Below are positions 1 to 8,384 of a DNA stretch of 64,000 nt, one piece after another (position 1 is the first letter of the stretch; each line of letters begins with the position of its first letter). This stretch comes from an uncultured Oscillospiraceae bacterium (GTDB lineage: Bacteria; Bacillota; Clostridia; Oscillospirales; Oscillospiraceae): contig CAKTNP010000003.1 in assembly GCA_934589155.1 (NCBI GenBank), forward strand, positions 1 to 64,000. The letters run 5' to 3'. A model generated the notes under the pieces. That model was not told the origin of the DNA. It searched no databases and was given only the letters and a program-made list of their open reading frames with translations. The position numbers were made by a program, and so were the translations under genes.

Positions 1-38
1 AAAACCGGGCGGCACTGTCGGGAGTTCTTCCCGGTTCT

Positions 39-67
39 GCATATTTTTTGTTGTTTTGCAGACAATA
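39..67 (+). promoter_or_regulatory. Possible sigma-G-type promoter of spoVT
   Basis: GCATA at 39-43 and GACAATA at 61-67 are 17 bp apart. This resembles the forespore sigma-G pattern (GHATR, 17-18 bp, CATNHTA) with two mismatches in the -10. spoVT is a sigma-G gene in Bacillus subtilis, which is why the match is noted. The 1-38 stretch holds an inverted repeat (AACCGGG at 3-9, CCCGGTT at 30-36) that may end the preceding gene. Confidence 0.35.
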
Positions 68-103
68 GGAGAGCCAATACAGGAAAATGGAGGAATCGGA
101 TCC

Positions 104-646
104 ATGAAAGCAACAGGCATTGTCAGGCGCATTGACGACCTCGGTCGGGTGGTGATTCCCAAGGAGATCCGCAGGACCCTGCGGATCCGGGAGGGAGACC
201 CCTTGGAGATTTACACGGAGAAGGATGGCGGGGTGATTTTTCGGAAGTATTCCCCCATGGGGGATCTGCAGGATTTTGCGGCCCAGATCTGCGACTCCAT
301 CGGGAAAAACACCGGCAGGATCGCCGCCGTATCGGACCGGGACGGTATCATCGCTCTGTCCGGGGCGCCCCGGCGGGACCTGATGGACAAGCGGAATTCC
401 AAGGATCTGGAGGGCCTCATGAACGCCCGGAAGAGCTACCGCTACCGTCCGGGCGAGGCCAAGCTCCAGCCCACGGACAGCACGGAACGGTATCACGTGG
501 GGGTGGCGGCCCCCATTTTGTCCCAGGGAGACCTGATGGGCTGCGTCATGCTGCTGCTGGACGAGAACGAGAGCCCTATGGAGGAGTCGGATCGGCAGCT
601 GGCCCAGACCGTGGCCGGTTTTTTAGGCCAGCAAATGGAACAGTGA
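104..646 (+). CDS. spoVT: Stage V sporulation protein T, AbrB-family regulator
   Basis: A 180-residue DNA-binding regulator of forespore gene expression. Residues 1-50 form a SpoVT/AbrB swapped-hairpin domain (start MKATGIVRRIDDLGRVVIPK, then the IRRTLRI segment), and the rest is the GAF-like domain typical of SpoVT; Bacillus SpoVT is 178 residues. An upstream in-frame ATG at 56 exists, but the start at 104 has GGAGGA just upstream and matches the family N-terminus. In Bacillus spoVT follows mfd; here it is next to ricT-holB and far from mfd (55.5 kb). The presence of the gene suggests an endospore former. Confidence 0.95.
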   Translation: MKATGIVRRIDDLGRVVIPKEIRRTLRIREGDPLEIYTEKDGGVIFRKYSPMGDLQDFAAQICDSIGKNTGRIAAVSDRDGIIALSGAPRRDLMDKRNSKDLEGLMNARKSYRYRPGEAKLQPTDSTERYHVGVAAPILSQGDLMGCVMLLLDENESPMEESDRQLAQTVAGFLGQQMEQ

Positions 647-655
647 CCCCGAAAG

Positions 656-697
656 AACAGCCCCGAACCCGGCGTGTGCCAGGTTCGGGGCTGTTTT
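656..697. terminator. Bidirectional terminator between spoVT and ricT
   Basis: ACAGCCCCGAACC and its complement GGTTCGGGGCTGT form a 13-bp stem, followed by TTTTT on the plus strand and preceded by AA-rich sequence for the minus strand. It sits between two convergent genes. Confidence 0.85.
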
Positions 698-2301
698 TAG
701 TCGTGATTGGGGGTGGCGGGGGCACTGCCGTTATTCTGACCGGGGTTCCGGGGGCGGCGATTCCGGCGGCGCCGATTGCCGCTGCCCTGGGGCCGGGGAT
801 TCTCACCAGAGGGCTTAGGCACCCGGCCGGGATTTTGAGCTCCCTCGGCGGTGCGGCTTTCGCCGTTCTGGGGCCGATTGTCCCGCCGGGGCCGGTTGCT
901 CTGCCCCTGGGGCTTACGGCTCTCTCCGTCCCGGGGACCGCCGTCCCGGGGCCGGTTGGGCTTCCGACTGCCGTCTTTTGGCCCGCCCTCATTGGGGGCG
1001 TCCTTTCTGGGGGCGGCCTTGCCGGGTTCCTCCCGCCGGGGCTGCTCGCCCTCAGGCCGGGGGCCGGACCGCCGGCGGCGCCGCCGGGAGGCCTGGCTCT
1101 TGGGCTCCTGGGTGGAGACCGGCGCCTGGTTCAGGGCCTGCGCCGGGGCTTTTTGTTCCGAGGACCAGTCGTCCTGGGGCTCCGGATTCTCGGGGACGAT
1201 CTCATCGGAGCGGTACCGGAACCGAATGGGATCCAGGGTCATATGCTCCACGGGCTGCTCCTTCACCCGGGGACGCTTGCCGTTTCCGGAAATGGGAGCC
1301 AGGTCTGCGGGAATGGGCGGGTCGGTCTTCTTGGCCTTGCCGTTGCGGAGCACGCAGATCTCGCAGTTGTGGTAGCAACCCACCTCCTCGGGCTGTTCCT
1401 CCATGCGGACCTTGACGCTCTGCTTGAGAAGGTTCACGTCCGTCACTGTGCCCCGGCCATCGGGGGTGTCTACGAAGGAGTCGGGCTTGGGGGAGGTACG
1501 GATCAGATCCTCATAGGCGGCCTGCTCATATTTCAGGCAGCACATGAGCCGGCCGCAGGTACCGGAGATCTTGGTGGGATTCAGGCTCAGATTCTGGGTC
1601 TTTGCCATTTTAATGGATACGGGCTGGAAATCATCCAGGAACTGGGAGCAGCAGAAGGGCCGCCCGCAGATACCGAGACCGCCGACCATTTTGGCTTTGT
1701 CCCGGACGCCCACCTGCCGCAGCTCGATCCGGGTGCGGAAGGTGGAGGCCAGGTTCCGCACCAGCTCCCGGAAATCCACCCGGTCGTCGGCGGTGAAGAA
1801 GAACAGGATCTTGCTGCCGTCAAAGACGTACTCTGCAGACACCAACTGCATATCCAGCTTGTGCTCGGCGATCTTCTGCTGGCAGATGGCAAAGGCCCGC
1901 TTCTCCTTCTGCTTGTTTTCGGCCACGGTGCGCTCGTCGGCGGCGGTGGCTTTCCGGATCACGGCCCGCAGGGGGGGCACGATCTCGGAGCGGGGGACGG
2001 TGTGGACGCCGGAGGCGCAGATGCCGTACTCCGGGCCCCGAGCCGTCTCAATGATCACATGGTCATGGGGTTTCAGATCAAAATCCTTGGGATCGAAATA
2101 ATAGACCTTGCATCCGGTCTGAAACTGCACGTCCACCACCGGCACCGTATCCGGTGCGGGGGCTTCGGCGGGAGCCTCCGGCAGGGGGGAGGACAGCTCC
2201 GCCTGGGCGGCCTGGGCTTCGGACTGGGGGGCCTCCGGCTGGATGGCCGGAGCCTCGGAAATGGGGGCCTGGTCTAAGACCTCCTCGTTGTTATCACACA
2301 T
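697..2301 (-). CDS. ricT: RicT (YaaT/PSP1-domain) protein with long Arg/Pro-rich tail
   Basis: 534 residues. The core (about 55-320) is a PSP1 domain with two cysteine clusters, CGRPFCC at 212-218 and CGRLMCC at 249-255, the cysteines that bind Fe-S clusters in RicT. In Bacillus, RicT with RicA and RicF forms the Y-complex that steers RNase Y in mRNA maturation and affects sporulation and competence. The usual protein is about 275 residues; here there is an Ala/Pro/Glu-rich N-terminus (1-50) and a tail of about 210 residues rich in Arg, Pro, Gly and Asn, with runs such as RRRRRRSGPRPEG and RRRRNRRPRNPG. It lies 45 bp after holB, the conserved holB-ricT order. rny is also in this window. Confidence 0.93.
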   Translation of the reverse strand: MCDNNEEVLDQAPISEAPAIQPEAPQSEAQAAQAELSSPLPEAPAEAPAPDTVPVVDVQFQTGCKVYYFDPKDFDLKPHDHVIIETARGPEYGICASGVHTVPRSEIVPPLRAVIRKATAADERTVAENKQKEKRAFAICQQKIAEHKLDMQLVSAEYVFDGSKILFFFTADDRVDFRELVRNLASTFRTRIELRQVGVRDKAKMVGGLGICGRPFCCSQFLDDFQPVSIKMAKTQNLSLNPTKISGTCGRLMCCLKYEQAAYEDLIRTSPKPDSFVDTPDGRGTVTDVNLLKQSVKVRMEEQPEEVGCYHNCEICVLRNGKAKKTDPPIPADLAPISGNGKRPRVKEQPVEHMTLDPIRFRYRSDEIVPENPEPQDDWSSEQKAPAQALNQAPVSTQEPKSQASRRRRRRSGPRPEGEQPRREEPGKAAPRKDAPNEGGPKDGSRKPNRPRDGGPRDGESRKPQGQSNRPRRDNRPQNGESRTAEGAQNPGRVPKPSGENPRPQGSGNRRRRNRRPRNPGQNNGSAPATPNHD

Positions 2302-2346
2302 TGGTTTCTCCTATTCTGCCCCGAAGGGGCGCAGCGGGTATAAGGT

Positions 2347-3285
2347 TCAGCGCAGTTCCCAAAACAAAACGCCGCAGACGGCGCCCACGGAGCCGTTGCC
2401 CTGGAGCAGGACCATGGCCTGCTTCAAAGCCTCCGCCCCCTTCAGGAGCTCGCCGCTTCGCCGGGCTGGAAAGATCTCGCCGGAGCCGCCTCGGGTGCGC
2501 TCCACCAGGGCGGCGCTCAACAGGCGGCGCCACTGGGTCAGGATCTCCGGGAGCTTGTCCCGTTTCAGCTTTTCCATGGACACCAGAAGCTCCAGAAGGC
2601 CGACTTCGTCCCGACCGCCGTAAACTTCTCCGAAGCGGAGAGTCTGGGGCAGCCGGCCTCCACCCTGCAGGATTCGTTGGGCGGTGCCCAGATAGCCCTG
2701 GGCCTCATCGATGGCGGCGGTCAGATCCGGATCCGAGGCTTTGGGGAACTGCCGCCTCAGGGCTGGCAGCAGGACCTCCTGGCTCAGCGGCTCCAGCTTC
2801 AATTCCGTAGCCCGGGAGCGGACCGTGGGCAGCAGCTTCTCCGGCCCGTCGGTAAACACCAGAAACACGCCGTAGGCCGGGGGCTCTTCCAGAATTTTCA
2901 ACAGGGCGTTCTGCCCCGGGAGTCCCAGGTCCTGGCCCCGGGGGATCACATAGATCTTCCGCTTGCCCTCGTTGGGACGGATGAACATATCCTCCCGGGC
3001 CTGGCGGACCAGATCCACGGGAACGGTCTTCTTTTCCGGATCGTCCACCAGAATCACGTCCGGGTGGTTGCCGGACAGGGCCTTTCGGCACTGGGGGCAG
3101 ACCCCGCAGGGTACCTCTCCGCCGCCGGTGCAGAGCATGGCGGCAATGAGGATCCGGGCCAGGGTATGCCGTCCGGAGCCCTGGGGCCCGGACAGAAGAT
3201 AGAAATGGGCGAATTTATCCTCCCGGGCGGCGGCGGACAGGCGCTCTTTTATGGGTTCGTTGCCGTAAAAACCGTCAAAGCGCAT
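2347..3285 (-). CDS. holB: DNA polymerase III delta-prime subunit
   Basis: 312-residue clamp-loader subunit. It begins with the RuvB/AAA+-like pattern GNEPIKERL and SGPQGSGRHTLARIL (P-loop-like), followed by a four-cysteine zinc module (CGVCPQC region, residues about 56-65) and the sensor segment ILEEPP typical of delta-prime/DnaX proteins. An AGGAGG-type site lies just upstream of the ATG. It probably shares a transcript with ricT downstream. A minus-strand TATAAT (3330-3335) lies about 45 bp before the start, but no good -35 is visible. Confidence 0.93.
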   Translation of the reverse strand: MRFDGFYGNEPIKERLSAAAREDKFAHFYLLSGPQGSGRHTLARILIAAMLCTGGGEVPCGVCPQCRKALSGNHPDVILVDDPEKKTVPVDLVRQAREDMFIRPNEGKRKIYVIPRGQDLGLPGQNALLKILEEPPAYGVFLVFTDGPEKLLPTVRSRATELKLEPLSQEVLLPALRRQFPKASDPDLTAAIDEAQGYLGTAQRILQGGGRLPQTLRFGEVYGGRDEVGLLELLVSMEKLKRDKLPEILTQWRRLLSAALVERTRGGSGEIFPARRSGELLKGAEALKQAMVLLQGNGSVGAVCGVLFWELR

Positions 3286-3384
3286 ACGCCGCCTCCTGCC
3301 TGGGCCGGTGCCCTATCATTCCAAAATGTATTATAGCACGAAATTTGAAAAAAGCGATGGTTATTTTCGGGAGAACCGGGAAAT

Positions 3385-4170
3385 TCAGCCCTGTTCCATC
3401 ATTTTTTCCAGCACATCGCACACATCGGGGCAGCTGAGCCGCACTTTTTCCCGGAGGGCCGGAGCGGCGCCGCTCATGATATAGCCCTGTCCGGCCAGCT
3501 CCAGCATGGACAGGTCGTTGTAGTTGTCGCCGAAGGCCATCACGTCCTGGGGATCCACGTGGAGGGCGTCGCAGAGAATCCTCAGGCCCCGGCCCTTGTC
3601 GGCGTGGGTGAATACCAGCCAGTCGCCGCCGGACAGAGCCACGGAGTACCGGTCGGACCACTTGGGAGCCATGGCCTCATAGACCTCACGCTCCCGGCCC
3701 CGGCCCACCAGGGACACGTTGAGGATGGGACCCTCCACGTCCTCGGGCTTCTGGATCCGGATGACCTTTGCGTTGGCGTAGACCTGGATCTCCTCGGCCA
3801 GCTCGTCGTCAATGACGTGGTTGCCGGCGGGGGTGGAAATGGACAGGCACACCCCGGAAAACTGCTGGATCTCATGGGCGATCTGCATGGCGTCTTCCCG
3901 GGGGATGGGGTCCATGCCGTAGATGGGACGGCTGTCGGCGTTTTCGCCGGGTCCGAAGACGATGCCGCCGTTGTCGCACAGCAGAGGCAGCTCCGGAGCC
4001 ATGTCCTCGAACAGGTTCTGGAGGCTCTGAACCGACCGGCCGGAGGCCGGGGCGAAGATGATGCCGTGGGCCTGGAGGTCCCGGATGGTTTGGAAGATCC
4101 GGGGGCTCAGCTTATTGCTCTTGTCGAACAGCAGGGTCCCGTCAATGTCACTGACAACTAATTTAACCAT
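3385..4170 (-). CDS. Cof-type HAD-IIB family phosphatase
   Basis: 261 residues. Motif I is SDIDGTLLF at the N-terminus, and motif III AFGDNYNDLSML near the C-terminus; the middle is the large alpha/beta cap of the Cof/YbjI class. These enzymes remove phosphate from sugar phosphates, nucleotides or flavins, and the substrate cannot be told from sequence. The start at 4170 (MVKLVV) is chosen over the longer frame opening at 4260 because it has AGAGGA upstream and matches the family. It follows nupQ by about 95 bp, separated by a hairpin, so a nucleotide-related substrate is possible but not shown. Confidence 0.85.
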   Translation of the reverse strand: MVKLVVSDIDGTLLFDKSNKLSPRIFQTIRDLQAHGIIFAPASGRSVQSLQNLFEDMAPELPLLCDNGGIVFGPGENADSRPIYGMDPIPREDAMQIAHEIQQFSGVCLSISTPAGNHVIDDELAEEIQVYANAKVIRIQKPEDVEGPILNVSLVGRGREREVYEAMAPKWSDRYSVALSGGDWLVFTHADKGRGLRILCDALHVDPQDVMAFGDNYNDLSMLELAGQGYIMSGAAPALREKVRLSCPDVCDVLEKMMEQG

Positions 4171-4211
4171 GATGTATCCTCTTTCTGTCTGAAAATTGGC
4201 CAAAGGCCGAA

Positions 4212-4248
4212 AAAGACCACCGCCCCGGCGGCAGAGCCCCGGGGCGGG
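4212..4248 (-). terminator. Hairpin after nupQ, possible terminator
   Basis: CGCCCCGG (4221-4228) pairs with CCGGGGCG (4239-4246). On the minus strand it is followed by GTGGTCTTTTTC, so the T-run is offset by a few bases; a weak or partial terminator. Confidence 0.5.
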
Positions 4249-4263
4249 ACGGTAAAACACGGA

Positions 4264-5265
4264 TCAGCGGCTGCCCTTGTCGTAGGGGATGCCCTCGGCC
4301 TTGGGGGCCTGGGAGGACTTGGAGGTGGCGATCAGAACGATCATAGTCACCACATAGGGCAGCAGGTTATAGATGTTGGAGACCTTCTCCACGCCCTGGA
4401 AATTGGGCAGGATGGGGATCAGGGTGTAATAGGTGCCCACCACCTTGAACAGGGCGAAGAAGATGGAGCAGAAGAAGATCTGCAGGGGCTTCCAGTTGCC
4501 GAAAATCATAACGGCCAGGGCCAGGAAACCGTAGCCGCCTACGTCGGCGGAGAAGGAGGAGCCGGTGACGAGCACATAGGCCAGGCCGCCGACGCCGCCC
4601 AGGAAGCCCGAGATCATGACGCCGGCATAGCGCATTTTGTATACGTTGATGCCAACGGAGTCCGCCGCCTGGGGATGCTCGCCGCAGGCCCGGAGCCGCA
4701 GACCGAACCGGGTCTTATACAGGACGAACCAGGCGATGAGGAACAGCACGATGGCCAGGGGAATGGTGATGTAGAATTTTTTGAACAGGGAGGGCAGGAA
4801 ATCCTGATTCACCTTGCCCGCGATCCCCAGCTGGGAAGGGGTCCACCGGGTCCAGGAGGGAATGGGGATGTCCGTAATGCCCTGGCCCTGAACGGCCCAG
4901 GCGATGACCACGCAGAAGGCGGGGGCGAAGAGGTTCAGAGCCGTGCCGCCGATGGTCTGGTCCGCTTTCAGCTGAATGGCGGCGAAGGCCAGCAGCAGGG
5001 AGAACAAGAGGCCCACGATCCCGGCGATGAGAGCCGCCAGCAGAACCCCCAGCTGGGAGGTCAGCACCGAGGCGCCCCACCCGGCCTTGTCCAGGGCCTG
5101 TAAAAACAGGGTGGAGGCCAGAGCGCCCATGATCATGATGCCCTCCAGGGCCAAGTTGATGATGCCGGACCGCTCGGAATACATGCCGCCCAGGGCCACC
5201 AGCATCAGGGGGATGGCGAAGCAGGCGGTGAGGTTAATGATACTTGCCCAGGTTCCAGCGTTCAT
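4264..5265 (-). CDS. nupQ: Nucleoside ABC transporter permease, NupQ type
   Basis: 333-residue polytopic membrane protein of the BPD_transp_2 family, second permease of a BMP-type nucleoside importer (NupNOPQ guanosine transporter in Bacillus, BmpA-NupABC in streptococci). It has the family segment YSERSGIINLALEGIMIMGA near the N-terminus and about nine hydrophobic segments. Its start overlaps the stop of nupP by 4 bp, so the two are translationally coupled. The salvage genes tdk-deoC-deoD-deoB-cdd upstream support nucleosides as cargo. Confidence 0.92.
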   Translation of the reverse strand: MNAGTWASIINLTACFAIPLMLVALGGMYSERSGIINLALEGIMIMGALASTLFLQALDKAGWGASVLTSQLGVLLAALIAGIVGLLFSLLLAFAAIQLKADQTIGGTALNLFAPAFCVVIAWAVQGQGITDIPIPSWTRWTPSQLGIAGKVNQDFLPSLFKKFYITIPLAIVLFLIAWFVLYKTRFGLRLRACGEHPQAADSVGINVYKMRYAGVMISGFLGGVGGLAYVLVTGSSFSADVGGYGFLALAVMIFGNWKPLQIFFCSIFFALFKVVGTYYTLIPILPNFQGVEKVSNIYNLLPYVVTMIVLIATSKSSQAPKAEGIPYDKGSR

Positions 5266-6365
5266 TTGGAGACCTCCTTTTTCCGGCTCTTTTTCCGGCC
5301 GCTGCCGGACAGAATCATCCGCAGCAGCAGGGAGAAGGCCGCCAGATAGACGATGACGGAGATCACGATGTCTGTGGCCTCGGTGGCGTAGCCCTGGGAC
5401 TGCATGGCGTTGCCTCCCAGCCGCAGGTAGCTCAGGAAAATGGCGCTGAAAATGCAGCCAACGGGGTGGCAGTTGGCCAGAAGCGCCACGGAAATGCCGT
5501 CGAAACCTGCCGACTCGATGGTTTGCAGCAGGGTATATTGGCCGCCGCCGGCCAGGTAAAACAGGCCGCCGCCCAGGCCCGCCATGGCGCCGGAGATCAG
5601 CATGGACAGAACGATGTTCTTCTTTGCGTTGATACCGGCGTAGACCGCAGCCTCCCGGTTGTGGCCGCAGGCCTTCAGCTCATAGCCAAAGGTGGTCTTT
5701 TTCAGCACCACCCACAGGATCACCGCCATAAGGATGGCCAGGAAGAAGCCGATGTTCATGTAATTGTAGTGGAACAGCTTGTCCAGGCCCAGCCGGGGCA
5801 GAATGGCCGAGGGATTGGCGTTGGTCAGGTTGGCGGTCCGGTCCGAGGCGGAGGCGCCCCAATCGGAGTCCAGCATTCGCGGCATATTCGGAATCAGGAA
5901 ATTCACCAGGTTCATGCCGATCCAGTTGAACATAATGGCGGTCAGGACCTCGTTCACGTTGAACAGGGCCTTGAACAGGCCGGGGAACAGGCCCCAGAAG
6001 GCGCCGCCTACCATGGCCACCAGCAGACACACGTACCAGGGCATCTGGAACTCGATGGCGAAGGTCAGGGCCAGGAAGGCGCCCACGGTGTACTGGCCGG
6101 AGGCACCGATGTTGAACAGGCTCACCTTATAGGCGAAGGCCACGGACAGGCCCACCATCACAAGGGGCGCCGCCCGGTACAGCACGTTGCCGAAGTCCGT
6201 AATGCCCTTGCCCAACAGGTTTCCCATGCCGGACAGGGCGTTTCTGGGATTCAGGATCAGCAGCAGAAGAAAGCCGAATAACAGGCCGATGAGGATGGAG
6301 ACCACCGAGGCGGAAATGCTCAGCAGCCCCGGATGATCGGAAAGGCGAATGGGTCGTTTTTTCAT
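5262..6365 (-). CDS. nupP: Nucleoside ABC transporter permease, NupP type
   Basis: 367-residue integral membrane protein, the first permease of the importer. Eight to ten hydrophobic segments are visible, and the segment FNIGASGQYTVGAF is the permease signature of this branch. Its ATG overlaps the stop of nupO (ATGA, 4 bp) and its stop overlaps nupQ, so the three genes are one unit. The C-terminus is strongly basic (SGRKKSRKKEVSK). Confidence 0.92.
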   Translation of the reverse strand: MKKRPIRLSDHPGLLSISASVVSILIGLLFGFLLLLILNPRNALSGMGNLLGKGITDFGNVLYRAAPLVMVGLSVAFAYKVSLFNIGASGQYTVGAFLALTFAIEFQMPWYVCLLVAMVGGAFWGLFPGLFKALFNVNEVLTAIMFNWIGMNLVNFLIPNMPRMLDSDWGASASDRTANLTNANPSAILPRLGLDKLFHYNYMNIGFFLAILMAVILWVVLKKTTFGYELKACGHNREAAVYAGINAKKNIVLSMLISGAMAGLGGGLFYLAGGGQYTLLQTIESAGFDGISVALLANCHPVGCIFSAIFLSYLRLGGNAMQSQGYATEATDIVISVIVYLAAFSLLLRMILSGSGRKKSRKKEVSK

Positions 6366-7894
6366 GGCTGGACCTCCATTTTCTTGGCGCCGGCCATATA
6401 CAGGCCCAGCTCCTGAACGTCCACGGTTTTGGGATCGAAGGAGCCGACGATCCGGCCCTCATACATGACGAGGATCCGGTCGGACAGGTTCATGACCTCG
6501 TCCAGCTCCAGGGAGACCAGCAGCACCGCCGTGCCCCGGTCCCGTTCCGCCACCAGCTGACGGTGGATGTATTCGATGGCGCCCACATCCAGGCCCCGGG
6601 TGGGCTGGACCGCTACCAGGAGCTTGGGCTCGTCGTCGATCTCCCGGGCCACGATGGCCTTCTGCTGGTTGCCGCCGGACATGCTGCGGACCACGGTGAC
6701 GGGGCCCTGGCCGGAGCGGATGTCATACTGATCGATGAGCCGGTCGGCGTAGTTCCGGACGGCGTCAAAGCGGATAAATCCGCCCTTCTGGAATTGGGGA
6801 TCCCGGTACTGCCGCAGCACCAGGTTCTCTTCCAGGGTATAATCCAGTACCAGGCCGTGCTTGTGCCGGTCCTCGGGAATGTGGCCCATGCCGAACTCGT
6901 TCCGGGCCCGGGGGGACACATGGGAAATGTCGTGGCCGCAGAGGGTGATGACGCCGCCGCTCTGGCGGGTCAGCCCCGTGAGGGCGTGGACGAACTCCGT
7001 CTGACCGTTGCCCTCGATACCGGCAAGACAGACGATCTCACCGGCCCGGACCTGGAAGGATACGTCCTTTACGGCGTTGTTCTTGTGGACCTTGGAGGGC
7101 ACCGTTACGTTTTTCACGTCCAGGATCACCTCGCCGGGCTCCTTGGGGGCCTTGTCCACCTTCAGCTGTACATCACGGCCTACCATGAGCCGGGACAGCT
7201 CCTCCACGGAGGTGTCCGCTACGTCCACGGTGCCCATGTACTTGCCCTTCCGCAGGACGGTGCAGCGGTCGGCTACGGCCTTGATCTCCGCCAGCTTGTG
7301 GGTGATGAAGAGGATGCTCTTGCCCTCTTTTTTGAAGCCCCGCATGATCTCCATGAGCTCATCGATCTCTTGGGGGGTCAGCACGGCAGTGGGCTCGTCA
7401 AAGATCAGGATCTCGTTGTCCCGGTAAAGCATCTTGAGGATTTCTACCCGCTGCTGCATGCCCACGGAAATGTCGGAAACCTTGGCGTCGGGGTCGATCT
7501 TCAGTCCGTAGCGCTCCGACAGCTCCATGACTTTTTTCCGGGCCTGTTTTTTTTGGAGCACGCCCAGGTGGGTGTCCTCCACGCCCAGGATGATATTGTC
7601 CAGCACCGTGAAGCAGTCCACCAGCTTAAAATGCTGGTGAACCATGCCGATGTGCAGGGCGGTAGCGTCGTTGGGATTCTTGATCTGCACCACCTGGCCG
7701 TCCTTTTTGATGACGCCGGATTCCGGCTGGTACAGGCCGAACAGCACGCTCATGAGGGTGCTCTTACCGGCGCCGTTCTCGCCCAGCAGGGCGTGGATTT
7801 CACCGGGCCGAAGCTGGAGCGTGATATTGTCGTTGGCCTTGATCCCAGGGAATTCCTTGGTGATATTCAGCATTTCGATCACGTATTCCGCCAT
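6362..7894 (-). CDS. nupO: Nucleoside ABC transporter ATP-binding protein, NupO type
   Basis: 510 residues with two ABC domains in tandem, as in sugar/nucleoside importers. First domain: Walker [10 protein letters not shown] (about 38-46), signature [13 protein letters not shown], Walker [13 protein letters not shown]. Second domain: Walker A degenerate GIEGNGQTE, signature [14 protein letters not shown], Walker [13 protein letters not shown], so the second site probably does not hydrolyse ATP, a common feature of this family. It has its own promoter at 7936-7964. Confidence 0.94.
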   Translation of the reverse strand: MAEYVIEMLNITKEFPGIKANDNITLQLRPGEIHALLGENGAGKSTLMSVLFGLYQPESGVIKKDGQVVQIKNPNDATALHIGMVHQHFKLVDCFTVLDNIILGVEDTHLGVLQKKQARKKVMELSERYGLKIDPDAKVSDISVGMQQRVEILKMLYRDNEILIFDEPTAVLTPQEIDELMEIMRGFKKEGKSILFITHKLAEIKAVADRCTVLRKGKYMGTVDVADTSVEELSRLMVGRDVQLKVDKAPKEPGEVILDVKNVTVPSKVHKNNAVKDVSFQVRAGEIVCLAGIEGNGQTEFVHALTGLTRQSGGVITLCGHDISHVSPRARNEFGMGHIPEDRHKHGLVLDYTLEENLVLRQYRDPQFQKGGFIRFDAVRNYADRLIDQYDIRSGQGPVTVVRSMSGGNQQKAIVAREIDDEPKLLVAVQPTRGLDVGAIEYIHRQLVAERDRGTAVLLVSLELDEVMNLSDRILVMYEGRIVGSFDPKTVDVQELGLYMAGAKKMEVQP

Positions 7895-7935
7895 AGGTTC
7901 ACTTCCTTACTGTATTCGGGGTCTTGGGTATCTAC

Positions 7936-7964
7936 ATTATACAGGAACCGGTGGGAAATTACAA
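7936..7964 (-). promoter_or_regulatory. Promoter of nupO-nupP-nupQ
   Basis: On the minus strand TTGTAA, 17 bp, TATAAT, about 40 bp before the nupO start. It makes nupOPQ a unit separate from bmp. Confidence 0.65.
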
Positions 7965-8042
7965 TGGAAATCGATCAATGTTCACAGAAAAAACTGGAAG
8001 GGGCAGGGGCAAAGGGAGACTGATCCCTGCGGGCGCGCGGAT

Positions 8043-8268
8043 CCTAGGTGCGCAGTCAAATAATAGAAATATTTTCAATAGGGGTTAAGACCTTCCTGAT
8101 TTCAGGCATCTCCGTTGCGGTATCTGAAAGATTTGGCGGAGGGGCGATTTCGTAAACAGAATCGCCCCTCCGCCTAAAGTCCTAGAAACAGCGACCGGAA
8201 CCTATACGAACTCGATGTGCCGCTGTTCTATCGAAAATGGATCGCTATCGTTTGACTGCGCACCTGGG
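8043..8268. repeat. 226-bp structured element with inverted ends (MITE-like)
   Basis: The ends are an inverted repeat: TCCTAGGTGCGCAGTCAAA at 8042-8060 and its complement at 8251-8269 match at 18 of 19 positions, with weaker pairing further in. Three hairpins lie inside: TTTCAG/CTGAAA (8100-8105, 8124-8129), a perfect 15-bp stem (8135-8149, 8160-8174), and TAGAAACAGCG/CGCTGTTCTA with one bulge (8183-8193, 8221-8230). No open frame and no clear target duplication are seen. The 490-bp gap between bmp and nupO holds this element, the bmp terminator and the nupO promoter. It may be a miniature mobile element or a structured RNA. Confidence 0.7.
8135..8174. repeat. Dispersed hairpin (GGCGATT...AATCGCC), copy A
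   Basis: A perfect 15-bp stem around the loop TCGTAAACAG. The inner eight base pairs and the loop recur at 22203-22228 in the same orientation and at 26458-26483 inverted. Confidence 0.85.
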
Positions 8269-8327
8269 ACTTTTGCTCCATAAGGACCGGAGTTCCAGCC
8301 TTTTATTCCAACCCTCGGCCCCTGCAA

Positions 8328-8362
8328 ATAAAAAAGCGGGACGCACTTTCGTGCGTCCCGCT
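8328..8362 (-). terminator. Terminator of bmp
   Basis: AGCGGGACGCAC and GTGCGTCCCGCT form a 12-bp stem with a TTTC loop (GAAA on the minus strand), followed on the minus strand by a run of six or more T. Confidence 0.92.
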
Positions 8363-8384
8363 GAGGGATTGCTTAGAGTGAAGA

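Noticed and set aside
643..2277. Long plus-strand open frame opposite ricT (544 aa)
   Set aside because: Low-complexity Gly/Leu/Pro-rich translation caused by high GC on the opposite strand; the minus-strand RicT has clear domains and a ribosome site.
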